Below the pieces are notes generated by a model. The model ran no database searches. It was given only the letters and a program-made list of their open reading frames with translations, and was not told the origin of the DNA. A DNA stretch of 64,000 nt from Pontederia crassipes (Eukaryota; Streptophyta; Magnoliopsida; Commelinales; Pontederiaceae): NCBI GenBank assembly GCA_030549335.1, contig CM060188.1, positions 69,904,696 through 69,968,695 on the forward strand, given 5' to 3'. Position 1 is the stretch's first letter; each line of letters starts with the position of its first letter. The translations under genes were made by a program, and so were the position numbers. Of this stretch, positions 25,293-36,266 are shown one piece after another.

Positions 25293-27673
25293 GAATAACA
25301 ACAAAGCCTTATCTCACTAGGTGGGATCGGCTACATGGATCATACGACGTCATTCCGCTCTATTAGTAACCAAACCTTTCGGTATATTATTCACCAATAG
25401 ATCTTGCTCTATTAGTTCACCAAGTGTCCGCCTTGGCCTTCCTCTCCCTCTTTTAATCGGACTCCAGATTATTTGATCTACTCTTCTTACTGGCGCATCT
25501 AATGATCTTCTCTGAACATGACCAAACCATCTCAAACGATTCTCTACCATTTTCTCACTAATAGGAGCCACTCCGACTCGTTCACGTATATGGTCATTCC
25601 TAATCTTATCTAATCTTGTATGACCACGCATCCATCTCAACATCCTCATTTCGACTACCCCCACTTTACGTTCATGTTGTCCCTTCATAATCCAACATTC
25701 ACTACCATATAACACTGCTGGCCTTATAGCAGTACGATAGAATTTTCCTTTAACTTTATTGGGTACTTTTCTATCATAAAGAACTCCAGTGACTTTCCTC
25801 CACTTACACCAACCAGTTTGAATTCTATGATTAACATCGTCATCAATCTCACCATCTTGTCTTACAATTGATCATAAATATTTAAACTTTGTCACTTGAG
25901 GAATTATATCCTCCCCTAGCCTAACTTTCAAATCGTCTCTAAGTTGTTTATTTGTGAAATTGCTATGCATATATTCTGTTTTATTCCTACTTAAACAAAA
26001 ACCCTTTGACTCCAACGTATTTCTCCATATTTCCAATTTTGTATTAATCTCTTCTCTTGAATCCGCTAAAAGTACTATATCATCCGCAAATAGCATGCAC
26101 TTAGGTACCTCCTCTGTGATACTCTCGGTTATAGCATCGATAACTAAGTTAAATAGATACGGGCTTAAAGCTGATCCTTGATGTAGGTCAATTCCTATAG
26201 AAAATTCATTTGTCTCACCTTCGGGTGTCCTAACCCTAGTCAATGCCCCATCGTACATATCTTGTATTACCTTAATGTAGGCAACATTCACCCTCTTCTT
26301 TTGCAAGGCTTTCCAAAGTACATCCCTTGGTATCCGATCATACGCCTTCTCTAAGTCAATGAAAGCCATATGTAAATCTCTTCTCCTACTTCGATACTTC
26401 TCCATCATCCCCCTTAGTAAATAAATCGTCTCTGTAGTGGATCTTCCTGGCATGAACTCAAATTGTCTCTCAGAAATACTAGTCTACATTCTCAATCTAT
26501 GTTCAATCACTTTTTCCCATAATTTCATAGTGTGACTCATAAGTTTAATCCCTCTATAATTTGCACAATTTTGAATATCCCCTTTATTTTTGTAAATAGG
26601 AACTAATGTACTTAATCTCCAATCATCGGGCATCTTTTTCGACCGTAAAATCTCATTAAATAGTTTACATAACCACAACACACCTTTTTCTCCTAAACAT
26701 TTCCAAACTTCAATCGGTATACCATCCGGTCCAACGGCTTTACCATTCTCCATTTTCTTAAGAGCTTCGCTAACCTCCGAGACTTTAATTCTACGATAAA
26801 ATGACTTATTAAGCTCACGTTCGCTAACTGTCAAGTCCTCCAAATCACAACGGGAACATTCACATCCATCATTAAATAGCTTATAGAAATACTCTTCCCA
26901 TCTGTTCTTAATATCTCCTTCAGTAACTAAAACTTTGTCAACTTCATTTTTTATGCATCTTACTTGATCCAAATCTCTCGACTCCTTCTCTTTATTCCTT
27001 GCAATCTTGTAAATCATTTGTTCACCAGCCTTTGTCCCTAACTCCTTATAAAACCCCTCATATGCTTTAGCACGAGCATCACTAACTGCCTTCTTAACCT
27101 CCCTTTTCGCCAAACGATACTTTTCTCAATTGTCAGAACTATTGTCCAAGTGTATCGCCTTGAAACAATTCTTCTTATTACGCACCTTTTCTTGGACCTC
27201 CTCATTCCACCACCAAGTCTCCTTATCTCGTGGTCCAAAACCTTTTGATTCTCCTAAAATGGCTTTAGCAACCATTTCAACCTTTTTTACCACATTCTTC
27301 CACATGATACTAGCATCTCCTTCTAACTCCCACACACTTTCCTCTAATAACTTACTTCTAAAAGTCTCTCGCTTCTCCCCCTTTAACTGCCACCACTTGA
27401 TCTTTCGATCAAAAACTATTCGGGATTTTGGTTTTATACATTTCATTTGCATATCAAGAACTAACAATCTATGTTGTGTAGTCACCCCATGCCCAGGAAT
27501 TACTTTGCAATTAGTACAGCGTCTTTTATCAGTATTTCTTGTCAAGAAAAAATCGATTTGAGACCTATGAATTCCACTTTTGTATGTGATTAAATGTCCA
27601 TCTCTCTTCCTAAAACAAGTGTTGATAATCTTAAGGTCGTATGCTAAAGACAAATCAATAATAGTTCATAACT
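25293..27673 (-). mobile_element. 5'-truncated RTE-type LINE with 13-bp target duplication
   Basis: A minus-strand LINE flanked by the direct repeat ATTATAAGCTCTA at 25280-25292 and 27674-27686. The 3' end, read on the minus strand, is GGCTTTGTTGTT, matching the TTG-type tail of plant RTE elements. The 5' end is truncated inside the endonuclease domain, as is usual after incomplete target-primed reverse transcription. The insertion lies between the upstream region of the coiled-coil gene and an older Gypsy LTR. A second copy of the family is at 43695-45028 on the plus strand. Confidence 0.88.
25316..27660 (-). pseudogene. RTE LINE endonuclease C-terminus and reverse transcriptase, broken
   Basis: In one minus-strand frame the sequence shows, in order, the end of an AP-type endonuclease (SQIDFFLTRN and HRLLVLDM, about 27470-27570), an RT N-terminal part with YRGIKLM, then FIDLEKAYDR, QGSALSPYLF and the catalytic FADDIVLLA box (about 26060-26080). 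The RTE-type tail RWFGHVQRR and RGRGRPRRTL (25430-25530) follows. All open segments share one frame; only nonsense codons interrupt it (near 27126, 26484 and 25872). It therefore looks young but inactive, and it lacks the 5' half of the endonuclease. Confidence 0.88.
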
Positions 27674-27686
27674 ATTATAAGCTCTA

Positions 27687-29224
27687 CAAGAGAAAAATCT
27701 CTTATCATAGGAGGTCTGTCTCAATTCGTCCATCATCATCATAATTGACCGTAATCCATAATTAATCGTAGTCCATAACTGACTGTAGTTCATAACTGAT
27801 CAAAGTCAGTTCATAACTGATCGTCACCAATCCATCATAAAAAGAGCTCTTCATTTAATATTTTTTATTTTTTATCTTGCAACTTTTAATTTATCTTTCA
27901 ATAGGACATAATGATCATAATTAAATTTTGGTCATCATAAAAAATGATCAACGAATCGTACTGATCAAGGGTTCTAATCATCATCATTGTATATATAACT
28001 TAATCAAAACTACAAGACAGGATCATCGAGAGAAATCAAAAGTTTATGAGCATCATAATCATCATCATCGTCATAAGATAGATCAAGATCGATAAATATG
28101 AATCAGTTAGATATAACTGAATCTAAATTAAATCATCATAAGGTCGTAATAGACATCATCATTATTAAGGGCATAAATAACATAATCATGTCACGACTAA
28201 AATCAGGACTATGCACACGAATCAGAGATAAAATTGACATAATCATCATCATACTTATATTAGGATTGATCACGTGGAACAGGGATCAAAAGATCGTAAA
28301 CATCAGCCTAATCTGGTCGGAGCCCGAGCCGAGTAGGAAGAAACTCGAGACAAATTCATAACTGGCTGTTCTCAGAAAAAATCAATGAAATACTCGGGCC
28401 GGGTTCAGGTTACACTCGGACGGGGTCACATCATCTTTTTGTCGGGACAGCCGTCGCGTCCGACTGTTCATCGTGAGTGAAAACTCGATCCGGGTCGTCT
28501 TCAACCCGAGCCGGATTGTCCGATTGCAGAACTCAGGGAGTGCGGCAATGGTGGAATCCGGGTCAAGTTTCTACGAACTCGGTCCAACGAAGGATCTGCT
28601 CGGGCCGGATTTTGATGAACTCAGGCCGGGTTCTTGCGCAGAAACTACGCAGACGCGCAGTTCGCATTCCGATCATCTTCTCCGGCGATGGCCGGCACCA
28701 ATCATAGGCATATGACCTCATACAATAACTAGAAATCAAATAGGGCATGCTAGGAAGAATCTATTCTAGTTCCATACCTCATGAAGTTTTCGTTGAAACA
28801 TCACATCCTTTCTCTTCTTCTTCGTGTTCTTCCTCCTCTTCTTCCTCTTCCTTCTTCTCTTTCTTTCATCCCTTTTGTCTAGGTGCATCATCAACGCCCT
28901 ATGTTTCCCCTCTTGTCGTCCGGCAGCAACTTGATGTGAGAGGACAACGAAAAGGTGTACGAAACTGAGGGGCAATGCTAGGGCCGGCTTGCAGGGAGAA
29001 AATGGCTGTTTAATTCGTTTTAATCACATATTTATAGGGAAGAGGAGATTGAAACCAATTGAGACTTTAAAAGATCTGATTTGTTTCTCTATAGGTGATT
29101 GTAAATTTTTGTTTTCATCTTTATCTTTTCCTAATTAGTTTTAAATCTTTTTCCTTCTTCATCTCCTCATATTCAAATTTTATTCTTCTCTTTTTTTTTC
29201 TTTTAAAATCTCTCGAGCGTTATA
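27687..29224 (-). repeat. 3' LTR of a minus-strand Tekay/Del-like Gypsy element (partial)
   Basis: Reverse-complement homologue of the LTR at 61153 to about 62320. The right end reads CTCGAGCGTTATA, matching the TGTAACACTCGAG start of that LTR on the other strand. The CTCGGGCCGGGTT-type palindromes (28320-28640), the GACTAGATTAAGC block (28300-28320) and the repeated CAGTTATG/CATAACTG units (27740-27830) all correspond. The last several hundred bases of the LTR are missing on its left side, next to the LINE insertion. Confidence 0.75.
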
Positions 29225-32200
29225 TCATAAACCCCTTAAAATAAAATTCATCCTCGAATTTAGTCATCGGGTAGGAGCTTACTAACAAGAAGGAAGCTTC
29301 TTGTTCATTCGTGCGATGATACATCTCATACTTAGAAAGCATTTGTTCATCATCGATCCATCTTCATCATCTTAAAGACATGGTCCTTCTATCACAATAT
29401 ACTTTAGGGAAAGGTCCTTTAATCATATAACATTTCTTTCATCTTTTCCTTCATCATATGGTTCATCTTTACATTTTGTCCTTAGTATATTTGAAAAATA
29501 AAATCTACTTCAGCCAACACTATAATGTATTGCTATCTAAATCATCCATATGTTAATTAGAGAATTGTTTCATATGAAGCTGTAAACTCTTTTTTAAATA
29601 GGTCATGACAATTCTCTTTTCATCTTGCATCTTCCTTGACCTAACTTCCTAACTTTTGGTTGCAATGGACCAATTAAGACTTTTATAAGCAAAATCAACT
29701 TCAATCATCATGATAAAACTTGAGAATGTCATGACATGACATCATTTGGACATATTTCAATTTCCGATGAACTGAGTGATATGGATCAAACACCTTCTTC
29801 GTAAGAGGAACTTGGTTGGAGATACTTTTATGCAACTTTGTCATTAGGTTTAAAAATTCATCTACATCAGTCTTTCTTAGCATAAAATTTTTATCATGCC
29901 TGAGCTGACTTCATCCTCCTTATATCAATTCAACTTTCTTGACGTGTTCATTTTGTCTATCTAAGCTTTTTGGCATTTAAACCTTTCTTTCACCTATCTC
30001 ATTTTAACATGTAGGTAAGCAATATTCTATATAAGATCTCAAAGGAAATCTTACGAATGACATAATCATTTTTAATAATAAAAGTCATCATGAACAATGT
30101 CATAGAATCGATAAGCATCGATTGATGAAAAATAAAACCTTATCTCGTGATTAATTCCATAACAGTGATCATCATAATCATGAGCATATGACATGATCAT
30201 CGCCGATCCTAAGATTAAGGGTCATCAAGGTAGCATATAGTATGGTTGATTATACAACCATGGGACATCATAAGAAAATCAAGAAGATTGATTATTTGAC
30301 ACCTTAAAATAGATCATCATCATCCTAGGATCACTCTTTTATTATAGGGTGGTCATCATGTGAATCATTAAGATCAACAATGGCATAGCCTAACATGGTG
30401 GGAGAAACTTATCATGAGGGTTATTAAAATCCGTAATGTCATAGGGTACATCGATTTACAGAATTGATGATTGTCATAAAAGAATCAATGATTCATTAAG
30501 TATAATCCATCATCATTGATAGTCACCATCTTTATGAAATAAAATTGATCATAAATCATATAATCTTATACATGATCGTAAGGATCATTAAGATTAGCAT
30601 TAACATCAATAGATAAATTTGTCATCCTAGATAAGACCATCCTCATATAAAGTTATTAATGTCGTGCGCCATCTTTTCATAAGACTTTTGATACTCTACA
30701 TTTTTCATATTGACATACATAGGTACTTAGAACATACTTTTGTATCTTCATGTTTCATGTCATTATTATTTATTCATCCATATACATCTTTGTACTTCCC
30801 AAATGGATTGCAACCCAGGCTCATGATTACATCCTTATACTTCTTTGTACTTTTCAAATGAATCGTACCCTAAGCTTATAATATTCCTTTAATACTTTTT
30901 CCTTATAAAGCATAATTCTAAATGGATCGCAACCCAGACTTATAATATTCATTTAATATTTTTTCTTATAACACTTATTCCCAAATGGACCGCAATCCAG
31001 ACTTATGTTATTCATCAAGTATTGCTTTTTTAAGACTTCATCATTTGGGTTCCACATGCTTAGTCCCTTTATTATTTCATATTCACGCAGTCTTATTAAA
31101 ACATAATGAACCTTCCTTCTTGTATTTGAGTGTATGTGGAATAGAATTCGTTACCATGGTGGTAATTTATGAGCAACTCAGAATCTTTTAGAAACTTCAC
31201 ATAAGTAGTATTTCAGGATAATACTGCAACCTCAAAATTCTTCTTGAATAATTGAGGATAATACCACAACTCATTTGAGTTCCTAAGTTAGTTGTTTCAT
31301 CTTATACTTCTTCAATCATTTTTTTTTCATGTGGATTTATGCTATCTTAGTACTATCAGTACCAATCCACATATGTTCCTTATATTGCTTCGGGGATAGT
31401 CTGAACATCACGTTCATGAGGTCCATATAAGTTTGAGGGTGTTCATTAGTCCAGTGGCATCACTAAATTCATAGTGATTATACATCGACATAAAAATTAC
31501 CTTCATCATATCTTCTTCAGCAATCCGAAGATACTGTTACTCACTTCATAGGTCATCTATACATGGAAATAGATACTCGTGTCTTGATAGTTGTTTTATT
31601 TAACAACTTGTAAATAAATCTCTAAATTCATAGAGTCGTCATTCTTCTTTACAAAAGAAGTAGAACATTCTAAAAAAAATGAGACCCTCGGTCTCATAAA
31701 CTCCTTGTCTTAAAGTTACTAAATTTGACTCTTCAATTCATGTGTTTGGAGCCGTTGAAATCATAGTCATGCTTGAAAGGAGGTTGATATGACACTCAAC
31801 TTCTAACTATAACTTTTAGTTCACTTGGGTACTTGTAACTATCTTCTTTTTCGTGCATAATACTTATACATCTTAGGAGGAAACTTAATTGGCACTAAGA
31901 ATCATATCATAATCCTCCTGAGAATTTCTAACCGATGTGAAGAAAAGATCTTATCTTCCATCCGCCATTTGTATAAGAAGGACGTACTTTATGGTATGAA
32001 ATTATTTTCATAGGGTCATCATCCTTAAAAATAGCTTATGTCATATAAGGATCAATAGGCTCATTGATTGTTATTCATCATCGTAGATAATGAAAACATA
32101 TGATTCGATAAGATTGATAATGGAATCATATCAATCATCTTTATAAGATCAATATAGATCAATAACTTTTACTATGACCTATGTTTGATATGATCCTTCT

Positions 32201-32676
32201 CTAAACATTATCTTAAAAAGAATACTTTCTTAATTGATAATCATATCAATGATATCGAAGGGGATCACATATGAGATCAAGAATAAGTATTTGATCAAAT
32301 CATTGAATCAGTACTTCATCATCATAACATGATGGACAATGTAAATGTGATATGAAAGGATATGAAGAGGCTTTAGGAGGCATGTCAATTGTCAAATTCT
32401 AGTATCATTCGATATTCATATAGTACTTCATCATTAATCATCGTGAATTTAGATCATTTAAGAAGGAATCCTAAGGATCAATAAGATCTTATATTAACAT
32501 AATGAAATATCATGAGTTAAGGGTCGTCATCATAATCATTTCGCTTTTGAGTGGAAGTCATAACTTACTTGGATTTATATCAGGTGGTCCGGTGACTGCT
32601 CGTGGCACTTGCACATGGACCATGATATCATACATTAGGACATGAGAATGTCCTAGCTTTAGGCTTTGATACCTAA
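29225..32676 (-). pseudogene. Heavily decayed internal region of a minus-strand Gypsy element
   Basis: No open frame is left, but the minus strand still shows reverse transcriptase fragments. A block around 31600-31720 resembles the RT entry region (…RP…P..F…FVKK.D.S). A block around 31350-31430 reads YMDLMNVMFR, the segment before the YxDD box. A primer-binding-site-like GATTAGGTATCAAAGCC (minus strand, about 32660-32677) directly precedes the LTR at the right. AT-rich ATCATCAT-type runs fill the rest. The family agrees with its flanking LTRs (Tekay/Del-like). Confidence 0.6.
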
Positions 32677-33010
32677 TCTGTAACGCCCCCAAATCGCACC
32701 CCGTCGCATAGCAGAATACGCTTCGAAGATGCTACGAGTCATCCTTACGTGTACATCATATTGAAAAAAAAGAAGACTTTGACTGGTCAACTCAAACATC
32801 ATATAAACGCGGAAGACTTAATCATCATTAAATAATAAAAAGAGTATGACATCTTAGTATGCGGAAGACTGATAAAGAACTTCATATGAGTCCAAAGGGA
32901 AGCTAGTACATCAAATTAAAGGACTCAAGATACTCATGTGCAGCCACCTACGAGCTCGATCTGTCATCATTGACCACCTTCATAGTTGTGGAAATGTTCA
33001 TCATAGTTGC
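32677..33010 (-). repeat. Fragment of the 5' LTR of the minus-strand Tekay/Del-like element
   Basis: Starts TGTAACGCCCCC at 32677, the reverse complement of the LTR terminus GTTACA. It is collinear with 62980 down to about 62640, including GCAGCCACCTACGAGCTCGATCT and the block next to the PBS. Homology stops near 33010, so the rest of this LTR is deleted or replaced. Confidence 0.7.
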
Positions 33011-34417
33011 TGAAATGTTGAGTATGATCATATGAAAAGTACTAGGGCATGATATGGAGATGAGAATGATTATGGCACCTTCATGTTTATTATGATGCAT
33101 ATGATGAAGTATGGACTATGAATCATGCCCACATGCTTCCTGTTTTGTTTAATTAATGTTAGACATAGTTTAGATTGGTTGTAGAATGTTGTGTTTCAAA
33201 AACTGGTTGAAAACGTAAGGACCCTACAATGACCTGCGATTTTGCCCAGTAGGAGCGATCGACGACTCAGTAGAAGCTAGCGGACTATTAGAACGGACGA
33301 CCAAACTTCTTTCGAACGTCTGCTCTAATTTTTTGATATTGACATCAGTCAGCTGAACGACTCAATCGATCGACCGAGTGAATGACAACTATGCGACATG
33401 GTAAAAATGGATGATCTGTGGACTTTCGTACGATCAAAAGTTCTAGGCCGAGAACTCTCAGTTTTATCCAAGGAAGAATCGGATGACCCCCGACCTTTTG
33501 GACATTTGACTTGTGCCCGGTGTTGGAATGACCGAGAGACATGTTATGACCGGGCGACCGCTCGATTATCGGGCGCTCGATGAACCTATGGACCGAACGA
33601 CCGCTCGACTTTCGAGCGTCCGAAAGTTTACAGAGAGTGATTTACTCAAATTACAAGATAATACCTATGATTTGCTCCTGACCACCTGATTGTTTTCAGA
33701 CTCCATTATTATGAACATTAACCTAGAGCCAACTTTGCTCCCCAAAAGCTTTGGTTGATCCATGATCAAAAGATAGGTCATACATTAATAAAGATAAAAG
33801 ATGAAATGGAAGAATGTCATGCTTATCTAGACGGGAAGTCTGTTGTTTGTTGTGCTTCCCTTGAGAAGGTCCTCTGTCCTTGGGTAAGGCCCCTTTCTCC
33901 TATCGACCTTGGGCGAGATCATTCATATGAGTGTTGCCACCTTAGTGAGGTCACCCATCCCATTTAGGGGCATTGTCGTGGCACTGATCTCCATCGGCTC
34001 ATGTTATGATCAGGTAATTGCACATTGTGCACGCATGGCATATCCTAAAGAAGTGGAGAGCTCTTTAGCAAAGATGAATGAACAGACTATGTCCACGTGA
34101 GCATAAACATGATATTGAATGAAAGAAAAATGGAATAAAGAATGTTATGTCTTTTGAAAGATGAATGCTCTCATGAGTCATGCTATGTTCTTTTTCCATC
34201 ATCGTCCATAAATGAAAAAAAAATGAAAGTTAAAGATATTACATGAAATAATGAAATGAATAAATCATTATTCTATACATGATGATCTCCATAATTTCTT
34301 ATGATATTGTTTATGAATTGCTATCATGTTTATACTTTTTGGATCATCTTTATATATGACTCATTTGTTATCATATTTAGCCTTGTGCTAATAAGAAGAT
34401 TTTCCTCCCATGTGTTG

Positions 34418-35594
34418 GGGTAAATTACACGAATGATTCTCCAACATTAAGTCGATTTCTAATTGATCCCCCAACTTCAATTTGTAACTAGAACGTCCTT
34501 CATCTTTTTTTTTTTTGCACAATTAGTCCTCTTGATCGGTGATAGTGAATTTCTCGGAGCCGACACGTGAGTCGTTTCTCTCTCATCTACGTTATTTAAG
34601 TCATCCACATCATTTAACGCTCCAAATTAGGTAAATTACACGAATCGTCCCCCAACTTTGAGTCGATTTCTAAATAGTCCCACAACTTTGATATTATTGC
34701 ACGATTCATCCACTTGACCGGTAAGAAATAGCCTCCTGATTATTTTGCAATGTGACATAATAAAATATAATAAAAAATTTTAACTAGCTGAGATCACATA
34801 ATAAAAAATATTATAAAAAATTAAGAACGCGGACGAACTGATAGAGGGGGAATGTCGCACCCCCTCTCCAATCTCGCCCTTTGGCGAGTTGGCATAGGGG
34901 GCGCCGACCCCCCTCTCCAAGCTCGTCCACTGGCGAGCTTCGCACAAGGATCGCCAACGCCCCGTCGCGAGTTCGTCGACGCTCCTATCATTTTTATTTT
35001 TTATAATATCTCATTTTTGAATCGTTTAAGGTCACCACGTGCTCGTGAAGGGGCGTTGGCCCCCCTTGTGCGAAGCTCGCCAGTGGGCGAGCTTGGAGAG
35101 GGGGGTCAATCCCCCTATGTCAACTCGCCAAAGGGTGAGCTTGGAGAGGGGGGCTGACACCCCTCCTCTATCAGCTCGTCTGTGTCCTTAAATTTTTGTG
35201 TGATATTAGCTAGTTAAAATTTTTTTATTATATTTTATTATGCCACATCACAAGATAATCGGGAGACTGTTTCTTACCGGTCAAGTGGATGAATCGTGCA
35301 ATAATATCAAAGTTGGAGGACTATTTAAAAATCGATTCAAAGTTGGGGATGATCCATGTAATTTACCTGATTTGGAGCATTAAATGACGTGAATGACTTA
35401 AATGACGTGGATGAGAGAGAAATGGCCCACGTGTCGGCCACGTATGCAAGGCAACCGCAAAACCTACTATCACTAGTCAAGAGGACTAATCATGCAAGAA
35501 AATAAAAGATGAGGGACGTTCTGATTATAAATTGAAGTTGGAGGATTAGTTGGAAATCGACTCAAAGTTGGGGGACCATTCGTGTAATTTACCC
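34418..35594. mobile_element. Foldback MULE-like element, 1177 bp
   Basis: Flanked by a perfect 9-bp target duplication CATGTGTTG (34409-34417 and 35595-35603), the duplication length typical of Mutator-like elements. The ends are GGGTAAATTACACGAATG, mirrored at the right. Inverted symmetry covers nearly the whole element rather than just the ends. A second copy of the terminal module occurs inside each arm (GGTAAATTACACGAATCG near 34630 and its mirror near 35345-35370). A GC-rich inner arm (34851-34960, mirrored 35050-35170) surrounds a short AT-rich loop near 34990-35030. No transposase. It lies inside the older LTR. Confidence 0.85.
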
Positions 35595-35677
35595 CATGTG
35601 TTGATTTTACGGGTACTTGATTTACTTCGCATGCTCGGTTGATGTGTGTACGGAGACTCCTGATCAGATGGTGTGTG

Positions 35678-36229
35678 TGTCCCGGGGGCTTCTCCTCGGG
35701 GCACGTCGAGTTATCTTACCATGTATTTTCCTTTTCAACCCACTTTTGTACTTAGTTTATTTTCTAAGTGTGGTGGTGGCAATTTTGTAATTTACACTCC
35801 AGAAAAGTGCACCCCCGGCTATGGTCCTCCACACCACACGTCGCAAACCTACCACACGAAACGGTGGTATAGTAGGGGAGACCCGCTAGTGCTCCCCCGA
35901 AGTGTTGTAATCATTCCTATTTACTCAACAAAGATTTCAAGCTTCCCTAAATCTAGCATCATGCCTCAAGCGTGAGGTGGCAACCCACAAAAGAGCGTTC
36001 CAAAGCGTCCCAAAGCGTCCCAAGCGATCAAGCATTACGCCGAGGTGCCCGTTTGCTCACAAACGCATCCACCGAAGAAGCGTCCGTTCGGGACCGTGCG
36101 TCCCAAAAGTTGTGGCATACAAAAAGTGGCATAAGCAAGCTTCCACAAAGCGCACAAAAGAGCTTGCCTAGACGTTGGGCACGTCTAGACGCCGCACGGG
36201 TCGGTCGAGCGAAAAACGACCCCGTGACA
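35678..36229 (+). repeat. 5' LTR of the chromovirus
   Basis: 552 bp, begins TGTCCCGGGGG and ends GTGACA. Shares all landmarks with the 3' LTR: GGGGCACGTCGAG, GTGGTGGTGGCA, GGTGGTATAGTAGGGGAGAC, and GACGCCGCACGGGTCGG. The GCGTCCCAAAGCGTCCCAA duplication is longer here than in the 3' copy. Confidence 0.9.
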
Positions 36230-36230
36230 A

Positions 36231-36246
36231 GTTGGTATCAGAGCAA
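36231..36246 (+). other. Primer-binding site complementary to initiator tRNA-Met
   Basis: GTTGGTATCAGAGC follows the 5' LTR after one or two bases. TGGTATCAGAGC is the standard complement to the 3' end of plant initiator methionine tRNA, used to prime minus-strand DNA synthesis by many Gypsy elements. Confidence 0.9.
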
Positions 36247-36266
36247 CGTTTCTGGGACTGCTCAAG

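Noticed and set aside
28747-28975. Ser-rich plus-strand frame and Lys/Arg-rich minus-strand frame
   Set aside because: Both are translations of a TTC/GAA-rich stretch inside the minus-strand LTR.
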